From an uncultured Candidatus Saccharibacteria bacterium (GTDB lineage: Bacteria > Patescibacteriota > Saccharimonadia > Saccharimonadales > Saccharimonadaceae), in contig CAMZBA010000001.1 in assembly GCA_947304395.1 (NCBI GenBank), positions 62,001 to 126,000 of the forward strand: 64,000 nt of DNA, read 5' to 3'. Below the pieces are notes generated by a model. That model did no database searches. It saw nothing but the letters and a program-made list of their open reading frames with translations, and had not been told where the DNA came from. Position numbers and translations under genes: made by a program. Of this stretch, positions 20,414 through 30,748 are shown piece by piece. The first letter of the stretch is position 1. Each line of letters starts with the position of its first letter.

Positions 20414-21310
20414 TTACGGCAGCCAACGTCGAGCGTCCTTGCTACCGTAATTGCTTACAAACGAGATATCTGCAAAAATATCCCGTCTAGGGTTAGACTC
20501 CGCCTGCTCGAGCCCATACAGGAGCAGTACTGCCAGATCCAGGTGCATATATGACCCCCCAACTTTGATAGTGTGCCTATCGTCGGGCAGCCAGTTTGCC
20601 GGCACATCGCAGTCAAACATCTTTACGATGGAGTAAGCAGCATAGTTGTCGGCGTCTCTTACCTCTATGGTAATTGCGTGTGGATGATTCTTTTCGTCGA
20701 ACTCTGAGAATTCGACTCCGCCACCCGCAAAATCGAAACCAGCTGCTCCTTCGAGCTCGCCAGAGCCAAAGATGTCGTAGCACAGTCTTCCGACGTCAAG
20801 AATAAACTCGTGCTGATCAGTCGGAACTCCATTTACGCTTGCGCGATACTCATTTCTTTCGATGTAGTCCTCGATACTACGCTCGGTATGTACTTCGGTG
20901 CCGTCACTCAGGATATAAGTACCGTTTCCAGAGTGCGCCTGCTCTTCCTGCCGACGCTCCTCTTCTTCACGCTGCCTTTCGGCTTCTTCCTGTTGGCGTT
21001 CCAGCTCCTCCCGTGCTTCTTTGTCCTTTTCGGCCCTATCAGTGTCCGGGGAATCGATACCAACGTTGCCATGTTCAGGCTCATCTTCAGGGTAAAGCTC
21101 CTCCCGTGCTTCTTTGTCCTTTTCGGCCCTATTAGTGTCCGGGGAATCGATACCAACATTGCCCGCGTTGTTTTCGGGCTGAGCTTCAGTTGTCGGCGGC
21201 TGGCTTACGGTCTGCTGCTGATTCGGTTTTGTTGCCCCTGCGCATGCAACCAGTGACGCGCAGAGTAGTGTCAATGCAACCATCATTGAAAAGATCTTTG
21301 TATTTCTCAC
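20414..21310 (-). CDS. Lipoprotein with internal repeat
   Basis: Signal peptide with lipobox LVAC; repeated GNVGIDSPDT(N/D)RAEKDKEAREEL; Glu/Arg/Gln-rich stretch. Confidence 0.8.
   Translation of the reverse strand: MRNTKIFSMMVALTLLCASLVACAGATKPNQQQTVSQPPTTEAQPENNAGNVGIDSPDTNRAEKDKEAREELYPEDEPEHGNVGIDSPDTDRAEKDKEAREELERQQEEAERQREEEERRQEEQAHSGNGTYILSDGTEVHTERSIEDYIERNEYRASVNGVPTDQHEFILDVGRLCYDIFGSGELEGAAGFDFAGGGVEFSEFDEKNHPHAITIEVRDADNYAAYSIVKMFDCDVPANWLPDDRHTIKVGGSYMHLDLAVLLLYGLEQAESNPRRDIFADISFVSNYGSKDARRWLP
21004..21163. repeat. Two ~67-bp direct repeats (21004-21070, 21097-21163), 2 mismatches
   Basis: gctcctcccgtgcttctttgtccttttcggccctat(c/t)agtgtccggggaatcgataccaac(g/a)ttgcc. Confidence 0.9.
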
Positions 21311-21413
21311 GCATAATCACCTACCTTTCTTTAAAAATAGTGAGAAAAACAACTGTTAAATTAGTTATATAACACTTTACAAAAAATGTCAATATGAACT
21401 AATATATAATAAT

Positions 21414-22346
21414 ATGGATTTTTGGAAAAAATTTAAACCAGGTTTTACAATATTAGCGCCAATGGAGGGTGTTACAGATATTGCTTTTCGCCAAGTTGTC
21501 GCAAAAGCCGCAAGACCAGATATTTTTTATACCGAGTTTACGAATGTAAATAGTTATACAAGTGAGAAAGGGCGACATAACGCACTAGAACGTTTTCGGA
21601 TTGAAGAGTCCGAAATGCCAATTGTGCCTCAAATATGGGGAACAAAGCCGGAAATGTTCGCGGAAACTGCGGTGGCGCTGAAAGAAATGGATTTTTCGGC
21701 AGTGGATATTAATATGGGCTGCCCAGACCGTCACGTTGTTGCGACCGGTGGCGGATCGGGGCTTATCCGTAGTCCAGAACTAGCGCAACAAATAATTCGC
21801 ATGACAAAAACAGCTGGCCTACCAGTATCTGTAAAAACTCGCCTTGGCTATACGCGTGTTGATGAATGGAAAGAATGGCTATCGGCCCTTTTGGCAGAAG
21901 AGCTCGCTGCGCTCACCGTGCATTTGCGCACTAAAAAAGAAATGTCTAAAGTAAGCGCACACTATGAACTTGTTCCAGATATTATTGCGTTAAAAAATCA
22001 AATATCGCCAGAGACCGTATTAATCATTAACGGCGATATTGAAAAACCGAGCGATGCGCAAAAATATATCGATATGGGCGTAGATGGAATAATGATTGGC
22101 CGTGGCATATTCCATAATCCTTTTTGTTTTGAAAAGAATCCTCGTGAACATAGTAGGGGAGAACTAATTGAGCTTATGAAGTGCCATTTAGATTTATATG
22201 AAAAATATAATTTATCGCCATACGATCCGCTCAAGCGCTTCTTTAAGATTTATATAAATAATTTTCCGGGTGCATCTGAAATACGCGATCAGTTAATGCA
22301 AACCAAAACTATATCCGAGGCGCGCCAAATACTAGAAGACTTATGA
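21414..22346 (+). CDS. dus: tRNA-dihydrouridine synthase
   Basis: LAPMEGVTDIAFRQV..DINMGCPDRHVV..VKTRLGY..GVDGIMIGRGIFHNPF. Confidence 0.9.
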   Translation: MDFWKKFKPGFTILAPMEGVTDIAFRQVVAKAARPDIFYTEFTNVNSYTSEKGRHNALERFRIEESEMPIVPQIWGTKPEMFAETAVALKEMDFSAVDINMGCPDRHVVATGGGSGLIRSPELAQQIIRMTKTAGLPVSVKTRLGYTRVDEWKEWLSALLAEELAALTVHLRTKKEMSKVSAHYELVPDIIALKNQISPETVLIINGDIEKPSDAQKYIDMGVDGIMIGRGIFHNPFCFEKNPREHSRGELIELMKCHLDLYEKYNLSPYDPLKRFFKIYINNFPGASEIRDQLMQTKTISEARQILEDL

Positions 22347-23095
22347 GAAAAACTATCTTACTTATTCATGGCATGCGCGGTACGCATCACGGGTTAATTG
22401 AAGTTGCGAGCTTATTGTCTGGTAAATATAAAATAATAAATCCAGATTTGCCCGGATCGGGAACTCGCTTGGAACTAGATAATAAAACTCTAGATGGATA
22501 CGCTGAGTGGCTTCACGACTACGTTCAATCGCTAAAATTAAAAACAAAACCATATATTGCTGGCCACTCCATGGGTTCAATAATCGTATCTAACTATGTC
22601 GAAAAATACCCAAATGACGTAAAACAAAAAGTAATATTAATGTCGCCAATTTTTCGAACTCATACTGGCCAAATAATCAGCAATATAATATGCGCTGTGT
22701 TGATTTTCCTTTTGCGGTTGTTGCCAAATAAACTCCGCTACGATTTTCTGAAAAGTAGAGTAGTATCTTTTTGTATATCACACTATCTAACATGTGACAA
22801 AAATAAACAAAAACAAATTGACGAGCTGCATTATCGATACTCTGGGCGCTTTTCGTCGGCAAATTCTATTATGGCGGATATAAAGATATCCATGCATTCG
22901 CAGACGATTATTCCATCAAAGAAGGACAATTTATTAATAATTGGCGACAAAGATAAGTTAACCTCGTTGGAATTGATTCGGCGCATATCTAATAATAATG
23001 CGTGTAAAATTAAAATTATTCCCAACTCTGGACATTTGATTAATTACGAAAAACCTCAACAAATCGCCAGTGCAATATCTAACTTTATTGGCTAG
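22343..23095 (+). CDS. Alpha/beta hydrolase
   Basis: LLIHGMRGTHHG, GHSMGS nucleophile elbow, NSGHLINYEKP. Confidence 0.88.
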   Translation: MRKTILLIHGMRGTHHGLIEVASLLSGKYKIINPDLPGSGTRLELDNKTLDGYAEWLHDYVQSLKLKTKPYIAGHSMGSIIVSNYVEKYPNDVKQKVILMSPIFRTHTGQIISNIICAVLIFLLRLLPNKLRYDFLKSRVVSFCISHYLTCDKNKQKQIDELHYRYSGRFSSANSIMADIKISMHSQTIIPSKKDNLLIIGDKDKLTSLELIRRISNNNACKIKIIPNSGHLINYEKPQQIASAISNFIG

Positions 23096-24363
23096 CCTAA
23101 TTGCTTAGAACGGCCCCGCAATACATTGTTGTATATTTTTTCAAAACGCGAAAGTGTGTAGTTGATATCATGTTTAGCGATCATTTTTAGTGCGTTTTTT
23201 GACATTTTTTCGCGAAGCTCTTTATTGGAAATAATGGTGTTAATACCGGACGCTATCCCAGCCGTGTCATTCGGCTCGAATATAAAACCATTTTCGCCAT
23301 CTTTAACTAACTCCGTAACGGCGCCTGCATTGACGGCTATCGCGGGTAGGCCAGAAGCCATCGCTTCCATCAACACAATACTTTGGGTCTCTGTTTTAGA
23401 CGTGATTACAAATACTGTACCAGTACGATATATTTGTGACAAATCTTCGCCAACAACTCGCCCAATGAAATGAGTCTGACTACCAAGTTTCTTCCTTTTA
23501 ATCATTTTTTCGAGTTTCTCGCGAGCGGTCCCGTCGCCAACCATAACTAAATGAGCTTTTGGCGCCTCTTTTAATAGTTTTTTGAACGAATTGACTAATA
23601 TATCGAGACTTTTTTCGGGGTCTATTCGTCCCACATATAGTATTATTGGTACATTCTTTGGTATAGCATATTTTTTGTATATCTCTTCGCTCGCTGGGCC
23701 TTTCGTGAAATGCGATAAATCAATCCCGTTACTTAGAGCCTCAACGGGGACCTTAAAAGAATGATGATTTTTTGGCAGTAGGTCAGTAATTGCTTGTTTT
23801 GTTGGTAAAGTTGCATATTCGCTTCGTCGTAGAAAACTCATAAAATACGCATTCATTGCAGCGTTTATAGGCTTTTTAGCAAACTTAGGCAACTTTACTT
23901 GTTGTGTGAGATTATCGGGGTAGGTATGGTCGGTCATTACGATTGGAACATTACGTTTTTTTGCGTATCTAAATATCGCCAAAGCGAGCGGACCAGACGT
24001 TTGATTATGAATAATATCCGGCTTAAAATCCTCTAAAACGCGCTTTATGTCTGAGTATGGATTATAGCTTACGTGTAGGCCATTCTTATATAAAAACTGT
24101 GGTATTTTTATGCCTAATATTTTTTTATCATTTGGGATTTTTTCGATTTGGTCCGGGTACAAATACATTCTAGTAGATTTAAGGCGAACTATCGTAAAGT
24201 TGCAATTGGGGTCTTTCTCGACCGAGAATTTGCCGGAGATGCTTGGTGCAAGAACCATCACCTGATGACCACGCTTTTTTAAACCGGTTGCTAGATTTTT
24301 TGAAAATACCGCTACGCCGTTAATCATTGGATAATACACGTCCGTAGAGATTACTATTTTCAT
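23092..24363 (-). CDS. Glycosyltransferase family 4
   Basis: MKIVISTDVYYPMINGVAVFSKNLATGLKKRGHQV..VGRIDPEKSLDILV..SKTETQSIVLMEAMASGLPAIA. Confidence 0.92.
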   Translation of the reverse strand: MKIVISTDVYYPMINGVAVFSKNLATGLKKRGHQVMVLAPSISGKFSVEKDPNCNFTIVRLKSTRMYLYPDQIEKIPNDKKILGIKIPQFLYKNGLHVSYNPYSDIKRVLEDFKPDIIHNQTSGPLALAIFRYAKKRNVPIVMTDHTYPDNLTQQVKLPKFAKKPINAAMNAYFMSFLRRSEYATLPTKQAITDLLPKNHHSFKVPVEALSNGIDLSHFTKGPASEEIYKKYAIPKNVPIILYVGRIDPEKSLDILVNSFKKLLKEAPKAHLVMVGDGTAREKLEKMIKRKKLGSQTHFIGRVVGEDLSQIYRTGTVFVITSKTETQSIVLMEAMASGLPAIAVNAGAVTELVKDGENGFIFEPNDTAGIASGINTIISNKELREKMSKNALKMIAKHDINYTLSRFEKIYNNVLRGRSKQLG

Positions 24364-24379
24364 GATATGATTTTATCAT

Positions 24380-25138
24380 ATGGCAATCCCTAAAAAGATT
24401 CACTACATCTGGGTTGGCACGGCGCCGATACCAAAACAAGACAAAAAATACATTGAACAATGGCAAAAGTTGCATCCAGACTTCGAAATTAGGTGCTGGA
24501 CGGAAAAAGATATTGACCTAGATAAATATCCACTAGTCGCAAAAGCAATGAAAGAGAAGCGTTGGGCACTTGCTGCGGATATTATTCGGATGTACGTGGT
24601 TTATAATGAGGGCGGTTTCTATATGGATACCGACGTTGAACTTCTGCGCCCTCTAGATGACCTGCTTAAATACGATGGCGTAGCCTGTTGGGAGTCTAAG
24701 TATTGGTTTACTACTTCTTTTTTTGGCGCCAAGAAGCACTCCGCCTGGATTGCAAAAACGCTCCGCCGCTATGAAGGGCTTCTGCCGAAGAAAATAACCA
24801 ACGAAACGTTTATGTGTACGGTACACAGCCTATCAATATATGCAGAGGATATTTATGGGCTAAAACTTGATGGAAAAACTCATGTGTATGATGAAAAATT
24901 TGCCGTATTTGCGCCTGAATATTTCAACCCAAAGCATTATAGTACTGGCGTAATGCGTCAAACCGAAAACACGCGCGCAATTCACCATTATGCATCTACG
25001 TGGCATTCGAAGTTCGAAAAAACGATGCAAAATTTAGGAACTTTTTTCATCCGGCTAATCGGGCCAAAAATATACAGCTTTTTTGAATTCTGTTATCATA
25101 AATATCTCACGTTTAAGATTCGTCGTCAGAGCAAATAA
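24380..25138 (+). CDS. DXD-motif glycosyltransferase (GT32-like)
   Basis: IPKKIHYIWVG..WALAADIIRMYVVYNEGGFYMDTDVELLRPL. Confidence 0.92.
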   Translation: MAIPKKIHYIWVGTAPIPKQDKKYIEQWQKLHPDFEIRCWTEKDIDLDKYPLVAKAMKEKRWALAADIIRMYVVYNEGGFYMDTDVELLRPLDDLLKYDGVACWESKYWFTTSFFGAKKHSAWIAKTLRRYEGLLPKKITNETFMCTVHSLSIYAEDIYGLKLDGKTHVYDEKFAVFAPEYFNPKHYSTGVMRQTENTRAIHHYASTWHSKFEKTMQNLGTFFIRLIGPKIYSFFEFCYHKYLTFKIRRQSK

Positions 25139-25154
25139 GTGTTAAAATACAAAT

Positions 25155-25571
25155 ATGAAAAAAGTCAAAAAGCCTGCCCCCGTTATCAATCGCCGCGCAC
25201 ACTATGATTACAATTTGTCCGATAAAATCGAGACAGGCATGGTTTTGACTGGCGCCCAAGTTCGCCTTATTCGCGATCGCCATGCCCAGTTAAAAGGGAC
25301 CTATGTTACTATTCGTAATCACGAACTTTGGCTTTTAAACCTAACTCTTGGCTCCGAGACTTCTGAAAATATTAAGCTACTTGCTACCAAAAAACAAATT
25401 GCCGCCCTCGAGCGTGCCAAAGTTGATGGCTCTACGATTGTCCCAGTCGAACTCCATCCGTTTAAACGTCATATTAAATTAACAATTGCGGTTGGGCAGG
25501 GTAAAAAGAAATACGACAAGCGTCAAACCATTAAATCGCGCGACTTAGATCGTGAACGCTCTCGCTATTAA
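25155..25571 (+). CDS. smpB: SsrA-binding protein
   Basis: NRRAHYDYNLSDKIETGMVLTGAQV..KKKYDKRQTIKSRDLDRE. Confidence 0.95.
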   Translation: MKKVKKPAPVINRRAHYDYNLSDKIETGMVLTGAQVRLIRDRHAQLKGTYVTIRNHELWLLNLTLGSETSENIKLLATKKQIAALERAKVDGSTIVPVELHPFKRHIKLTIAVGQGKKKYDKRQTIKSRDLDRERSRY

Positions 25572-25654
25572 CACTCAAATATGGTATAATTATTAAAAGT
25601 ATGGCTCGCATGCGCGAGTCTTTATTAATCATAGAAAATAATGGAGCAACCAAT

Positions 25655-27424
25655 ATGAGAGCATTAGCTAAAAATCTCACTGTCAAATCTGGTAAAGTCG
25701 AGCTTGCTGGTTGGGTAAATTCCCGTCGCGATCATGGTGGGTTAATCTTCATCGATCTGCGCGACCACACTGGCGTCATTCAGCTCGTGGTTGATCCAAA
25801 TACTGCCGACGCTTTCAAACTTGCCGAATCCGTCCGTGACGAATTTGTCATTCGCGCCACTGGAACTGTTCGCAAACGTGGCGAGGGTCTCGAAAACCCA
25901 AACATTCCAACTGGCGACATCGAGGTTGTTGTCGACCAGCTCGAGCTCCTCAACCGCTCCGAGCCACTTCCGGTCAATACGCACGACGAAGGCGTCGAAA
26001 CCGGCGAAGATCTCCGTCTTAAGTACCGCTATCTCGACCTTCGTCGCCCTAGCATGCAAAAGCGCCTCGCACGTCGTGCCAAATACTACAAGTTTATGCG
26101 CGACTATATGGAAGAAAATGATTTCATTGAAGTTACTACTCCCATTCTCGCCAACTCTTCGCCAGAAGGCGCACGCGATTTTCTAGTTCCATCCCGTCTT
26201 CATCCAGGTCAATTTTATGCACTTCCGCAAGCTCCGCAGCAATTCAAGCAATTATTAATGGTCGGAGGCGTTCCGCGTTATTACCAAATTGCTACCTGCT
26301 TCCGCGATGAAGATCCACGTGCCGACCGTTTATATGGCGACTTCTATCAGCTCGATTTGGAAATGTCTTTTGTTGATAATGGTGAAACTGTTCGTCAAAC
26401 TATGGAGCCGCTTATTGTTAAGCTTGCGACGGAATTTGGTGGTAAAAAACTTCTGACCGACCCCAAGAATATTCCACGCATTCCATATATTGAAGCAATG
26501 GAGAAATATGGTGTAGATAAGCCAGACCTTCGTTATGGTATGGAATTAATCGATTTAACCAACGATCTCGAAAAGACCGAGTTTGCAGTTTTTGCAAAAG
26601 CCGAATGCGTTAAAGCAATTTGTGTCAAGAATGGTGCCGATCTTAGCCGTTCCCAAATCGACAACTTTACGGAGCAGGCGCGCAAGCTTGGTGCTGGCGG
26701 ATTGGCCTACCTTACCTATACCAAAGACGGTATTAAGTCTCCTATCGCAAAGTTCTTGAGTGAAAAAGAGCTAGACGCTATTACCAAGAAAACTGGCGCA
26801 AAAGCAGGAGATGCCGTATTCTTCGGTGCTGACAAGCGCGAAAAGGTCAATAAAGTGCTCGGTCAACTCCGCATTTCTTTTGCTGACCACTTTGAACTCA
26901 AAAACCCTGACGAGGTTGCCTTGTGTTGGGTTGTTGATTTTCCATTTTACGAATGGGATGACGGAGCAGAGAAGCTCGATTTTGGTCACAACCCATTCTC
27001 TATGCCAAAAGGCGGCATCGAGGCACTCGAGTCTGCCAAGACAATCAAAGAAAAGCTCGACATTGTTGCAGACCAATATGATATGGTGGCTAATGGCTAT
27101 GAAATTTGCTCCGGCGCTGTCCGCAACCATAATCCAGAAATCATGTACAAGGTCTTCGGCATCCTCGGTTACGACGAAAAATACGTCGAACAACGCTTTG
27201 GTGGTATGCTTTCGGCCTTCAAGTTTGGTGCACCTCCTCATGCTGGTTGCGCCTTTGGCATTGATCGCATTTTTATGATTCTTGAGAACACTGAGAATAT
27301 TCGCGATATTGTCGCCTTCCCGAAGAACGGTTCCGGCGTCGATCTCATGATGGGGTCTCCTTCGGTGGTAGACGAGTATCAGATTTCCGATTGTCATCTC
27401 GCCATTGTTGAGCCAGAAGAATAG
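25655..27424 (+). CDS. aspS: Aspartyl-tRNA synthetase (Asp/Asn type possible); start 25655 more likely than 25601
   Basis: VELAGWVNSRRDHGGLIFIDLRDHTG..PQAPQQFKQLLMVGGVPRYYQIATCFRDEDPRADR..GIDRIFMIL. Confidence 0.93.
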   Translation: MRALAKNLTVKSGKVELAGWVNSRRDHGGLIFIDLRDHTGVIQLVVDPNTADAFKLAESVRDEFVIRATGTVRKRGEGLENPNIPTGDIEVVVDQLELLNRSEPLPVNTHDEGVETGEDLRLKYRYLDLRRPSMQKRLARRAKYYKFMRDYMEENDFIEVTTPILANSSPEGARDFLVPSRLHPGQFYALPQAPQQFKQLLMVGGVPRYYQIATCFRDEDPRADRLYGDFYQLDLEMSFVDNGETVRQTMEPLIVKLATEFGGKKLLTDPKNIPRIPYIEAMEKYGVDKPDLRYGMELIDLTNDLEKTEFAVFAKAECVKAICVKNGADLSRSQIDNFTEQARKLGAGGLAYLTYTKDGIKSPIAKFLSEKELDAITKKTGAKAGDAVFFGADKREKVNKVLGQLRISFADHFELKNPDEVALCWVVDFPFYEWDDGAEKLDFGHNPFSMPKGGIEALESAKTIKEKLDIVADQYDMVANGYEICSGAVRNHNPEIMYKVFGILGYDEKYVEQRFGGMLSAFKFGAPPHAGCAFGIDRIFMILENTENIRDIVAFPKNGSGVDLMMGSPSVVDEYQISDCHLAIVEPEE

Positions 27425-27445
27425 TCTCGTGCTACAATAATAGAT

Positions 27446-27976
27446 ATGCAGAAAAGAATTAACTACAGTCTAGTGTTCGCCGCAATGATTGTAGTTTTTT
27501 CATCTACTTCCGCTACGGCAATTAAACTTGACGATAATCGCATTGGTGCTATCTCGCAAAACTGCTCGATTATAAAAGAGCGTCTACGCCGAATTGAAAG
27601 TGTAGGCGCAAAAAGTCGCGTCTATCTTGGCACACAATACGAGTCTATCTATTCTGGATTAATGTCAAACTTTAGTCTTCGCTTAATGAGAAATGGGATT
27701 GCGAAGCAGGATATAGCTAACCAACAAGCGGCATTTCAAAGCGAACGTGAGCGATTCCGCAATGATTTTATTGGGTATTCTCAGGAATTACAATCGCTAA
27801 TTGATATGGATTGCAAGAATGAGCCAATTAAGTTCTATCGACAACTCGAAAAAACTCGCAAAAAGCGCGCAGATATAACGAAGAGTATGGAGCGCATGGA
27901 TGAGATAATCTCCAAGCATCGCCAATCGGTTTTAGTTATTCGGGACGACTTATCAAAGGAAGATACTGATGAATAA
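27446..27976 (+). CDS. Exported protein of unknown function, coiled-coil
   Basis: Signal peptide-like N-terminus, helical charged body; leaderless-type start (TACAAT 7 nt from ATG). Confidence 0.7.
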   Translation: MQKRINYSLVFAAMIVVFSSTSATAIKLDDNRIGAISQNCSIIKERLRRIESVGAKSRVYLGTQYESIYSGLMSNFSLRLMRNGIAKQDIANQQAAFQSERERFRNDFIGYSQELQSLIDMDCKNEPIKFYRQLEKTRKKRADITKSMERMDEIISKHRQSVLVIRDDLSKEDTDE

Positions 27977-28337
27977 AAAAGAAGATAAAGATAAAAAGAC
28001 CATTCGTGGCGGCCGTAATCTCATAATACTTTGTTTGGGGTCTATTATGATTGCCTTAATTACAACATCGGTAAGCTTATATTTCTACAGCAAAGGCGAT
28101 ATTTATATTGACCGCTCGCGGCCAGGGTATATTTCGGAAGATGAAAAACATAATACGGATGACGATGTTCAGGAAAAATACTCCAATGAAGGCGATATTA
28201 CTGAAAAAACCTTAACGGAGTATATTGAAGAGCTCGACCGTGTGTCTGAACGTATTAATGCCTCAAAAAACGATTTCGGACCAGATCCACTTTCAGACGA
28301 TAATCTTATGATTACGTCGAATGACGAAGAAGAGTGA
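27969..28337 (+). CDS. Single-TM protein of unknown function
   Basis: One TM (LIILCLGSIMIALITTSVSLYFYS); overlaps previous gene by 8 bp. Confidence 0.7.
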   Translation: MNKKEDKDKKTIRGGRNLIILCLGSIMIALITTSVSLYFYSKGDIYIDRSRPGYISEDEKHNTDDDVQEKYSNEGDITEKTLTEYIEELDRVSERINASKNDFGPDPLSDDNLMITSNDEEE

Positions 28338-28339
28338 TT

Positions 28340-29560
28340 TTACTCCGCAAACTGTTTACGTAACCAGTCGTCAGCTGGGCCAGCGGTCATCAACACGATT
28401 AGCCAATTATTGTCATGCAGATGATGAAGCTTTTGCGCTAGGTCATCATCTAGTTCTACAACCTCAGTTTGCTCTTTTGTTTCAGTATTATCAGATAACT
28501 CGTTCGGCGTTAAGATTGGCAAGTCTGGGTTTTCACGAGTTAGATATGTAGGAAGCCAAAAGACTTTATCGGCGCCAACGAAGGCGTATTTGTATTGATC
28601 TTTTATTTCATATTGGCGAGTATTTTGATGTGGCTGGTAGATCACCGCTAGGCCGGCATATCTGTCACGTTCTTTCAGTTCAATCGCCATCTTTACTGTT
28701 GATGAAATTTCATTTGGGTGGTGTGCATAATCCGTATATATGCCACGCGTTATTCTTTCAAAACGCCTGCCAGCGCCAGGGAAATCATTCAGAACTTTGA
28801 CTATTCTGTGAAAATCTATATTCGGCGCAATCTTTTGAATTACTTCTAGTGCAATACTGGCATCTTGTCTTCGCAAACCGCCTACAAGTGTGATGGCACT
28901 ATTAACTGTTGTGTTTTTAACAACGATTTCACTCTGAGCCATAAATTTGTCAAAAGCGGCGCGATAGTCTTCAATCGTAGGATAAATGTCTGGATGGTCG
29001 TAATCTATGCAAGTAATTGCCGATAAATATGGATGATAGGCCAGAAAATTCCTATCATACTCATCGGCTTCATAGATAAAATATTGAGAGCTATTATCAT
29101 AATGACCGCCATTACCCCAACTAATAGTCGTTCCGATTAGATAGCTAACAGGAATTTCTAATTGCGATAGCGCCCATACTAGCATTGCGGTAGTTGTAGT
29201 TTTGCCATGCGTGCCAGCAACGGCTATCATTTTTAATCCTTTTTGCTCGACCAAATCGGCCAAAAAAGCATCTCGTTTTGTGCATTTTATTCCTTCTTCG
29301 CGAGCAGCTTTTAATTCTGGATGATCTTCAGGTACGGCTGAAGAGTAAACTAGCCAATTCACGCCTCTTTCTTGATTGATCTTTTTGAAAAAAGTGCCAT
29401 CCTGTAAACCATATTCTACTTCAATTCCGCGATTATCTAATTCATCGCTAATAGCCCCACGCTTTAAGTCGGATCCAAATACCGTCAAACCCATATCTTG
29501 GGCCAGTTCTGCTAATGGACCAAGCCCTGTGCCGCTTATACCTGAAAAATAAACATTCAT
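28340..29560 (-). CDS. murC: UDP-N-acetylmuramate--L-alanine ligase (Mur ligase)
   Basis: YFSGISGTGLGPLAELAQDMG..VAGTHGKTTTTAML..YEADEYDRNFL..YTDYAHHPNEI. Confidence 0.9.
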   Translation of the reverse strand: MNVYFSGISGTGLGPLAELAQDMGLTVFGSDLKRGAISDELDNRGIEVEYGLQDGTFFKKINQERGVNWLVYSSAVPEDHPELKAAREEGIKCTKRDAFLADLVEQKGLKMIAVAGTHGKTTTTAMLVWALSQLEIPVSYLIGTTISWGNGGHYDNSSQYFIYEADEYDRNFLAYHPYLSAITCIDYDHPDIYPTIEDYRAAFDKFMAQSEIVVKNTTVNSAITLVGGLRRQDASIALEVIQKIAPNIDFHRIVKVLNDFPGAGRRFERITRGIYTDYAHHPNEISSTVKMAIELKERDRYAGLAVIYQPHQNTRQYEIKDQYKYAFVGADKVFWLPTYLTRENPDLPILTPNELSDNTETKEQTEVVELDDDLAQKLHHLHDNNWLIVLMTAGPADDWLRKQFAE

Positions 29561-29659
29561 ATTTGTAGTATACCATCATCTAAGATATTGCGTTCTTCGA
29601 TGACAAGCTGATACCTAGCGTCTCCTGGCTAGTTGAATTGTGGTATAATTTAGCTAGTT

Positions 29660-30376
29660 ATGGGTGGAGTGTCGAAAAAGAAGAAGTCTAAGAAGGCTTT
29701 GTCTAAAATCTTCCACATCAGCACCTGGAAGCTAATCCTGGTTCTAATTTTGTTAATCTTTTTGGGCGCAACTTTTCTACGTTTTGATCATATAAAAATG
29801 AGCGAATTGCGAGAGGCCGTGCTTGCGGCGGATGAAAAAGAGGATAACGAGAGAATTCTAGCCTCCTTAAACGAGCTGCGCAATTTTACATTAAAGCATA
29901 TTATCTTTAATATCCTAGAAGAGAACGGCCGACAGTCGGTTATATTCGGTACGGGGCCTTTTTATCTCGAAAACCTTTACATCCACGATGCAAAAGAGGC
30001 TATAGCTAAGCAACAAGCCGAGATAGAAGAAAAAGGCATCACGGACCAAAATCCTAACGGAAATATTTTTGCAAAAGTTGCAAAAATATGCGATGGCAGA
30101 GCGCGCACTTATGGCTGGCCGTATTACGATAGGCGCTACCTCGACTGTTATACTAATGAGTTAGCTAAATATCCATCTTCGGCTTCGTTAACGACGGAAC
30201 TTGAGGCGGTTTTGCCAAATACTGAAGATTATCGTTATGATATAGCATCACCTATTTGGTATCCATGTCTTTCTGGCGCGGTGATATTAATCGCAGTCAT
30301 TCTTGCGTTCTGGATAATCTGTCGGATCATCTTTTGGGTCATTAGTACTATCGCATTATTTATCCTTAATCGCTAG
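29660..30376 (+). CDS. Membrane protein of unknown function (N- and C-terminal TM)
   Basis: 238 aa, terminal hydrophobic segments, leaderless-type -10 TATAAT. Confidence 0.75.
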   Translation: MGGVSKKKKSKKALSKIFHISTWKLILVLILLIFLGATFLRFDHIKMSELREAVLAADEKEDNERILASLNELRNFTLKHIIFNILEENGRQSVIFGTGPFYLENLYIHDAKEAIAKQQAEIEEKGITDQNPNGNIFAKVAKICDGRARTYGWPYYDRRYLDCYTNELAKYPSSASLTTELEAVLPNTEDYRYDIASPIWYPCLSGAVILIAVILAFWIICRIIFWVISTIALFILNR

Positions 30377-30414
30377 TAGTATTAAAAACGGTAAAAATAA
30401 GCTTTAAACCCCTT

Positions 30415-30443
30415 GACAGCATTAAACAGGGGTCATAAGATAA
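30415..30443 (+). promoter_or_regulatory. Promoter TTGACA-17-TAAGAT
   Basis: ccccTTGACAgcattaaacaggggtcaTAAGATaag upstream of the 68-aa ORF. Confidence 0.7.
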
Positions 30444-30473
30444 GAGTATCAACTAACGGAGGAAAGCTTAAAA

Positions 30474-30680
30474 ATGGCTTACAAACATACTAACTCAAAG
30501 GGCGTCACTTACTACCTTCACAAGTCCGAAGTAACCCTTCGCGGCGGCAAGCCACAGACCATTTATTTCTTCACCAAGACTGAGAAGAACGAAAAAGGTA
30601 CTCCATGTGACCTCCCTGAGGATCGCGAAGTTAACGAAAACCCACGCAACGGTTTCTTGACTGTTTCTCGCAAAAAATAA
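30474..30680 (+). CDS. Small conserved-looking basic protein, 68 aa
   Basis: Own promoter, strong SD (GGAGG), own terminator; MAYKHTNSKGVTYYLHKSEVTLRGGKPQTIYFFTKTEKNEKG. Confidence 0.85.
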   Translation: MAYKHTNSKGVTYYLHKSEVTLRGGKPQTIYFFTKTEKNEKGTPCDLPEDREVNENPRNGFLTVSRKK

Positions 30681-30700
30681 TTCATATTTATGATAGTTTT

Positions 30701-30730
30701 AGCCGCAAACCTTCGGGTTTGCGGCTTTTT
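30701..30730 (+). terminator. Intrinsic terminator of the 68-aa gene
   Basis: AGCCGCAAACC-TTCG-GGTTTGCGGCTTTTT. Confidence 0.92.
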
Positions 30731-30748
30731 AGTGCAAAAAGCTATGTA

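Noticed and set aside
25601-25654. 18-residue N-terminal extension of AspRS
   Set aside because: AspRS domain begins right after Met at 25655; the extension has no homologous feel. A leaderless start at 25601 (TATAAT 10 nt upstream) cannot be excluded.
26771-27397. 208-aa minus ORF and 26811..27278 + ORF inside aspS
   Set aside because: Alternative frames of a well-recognised aspartyl-tRNA synthetase.
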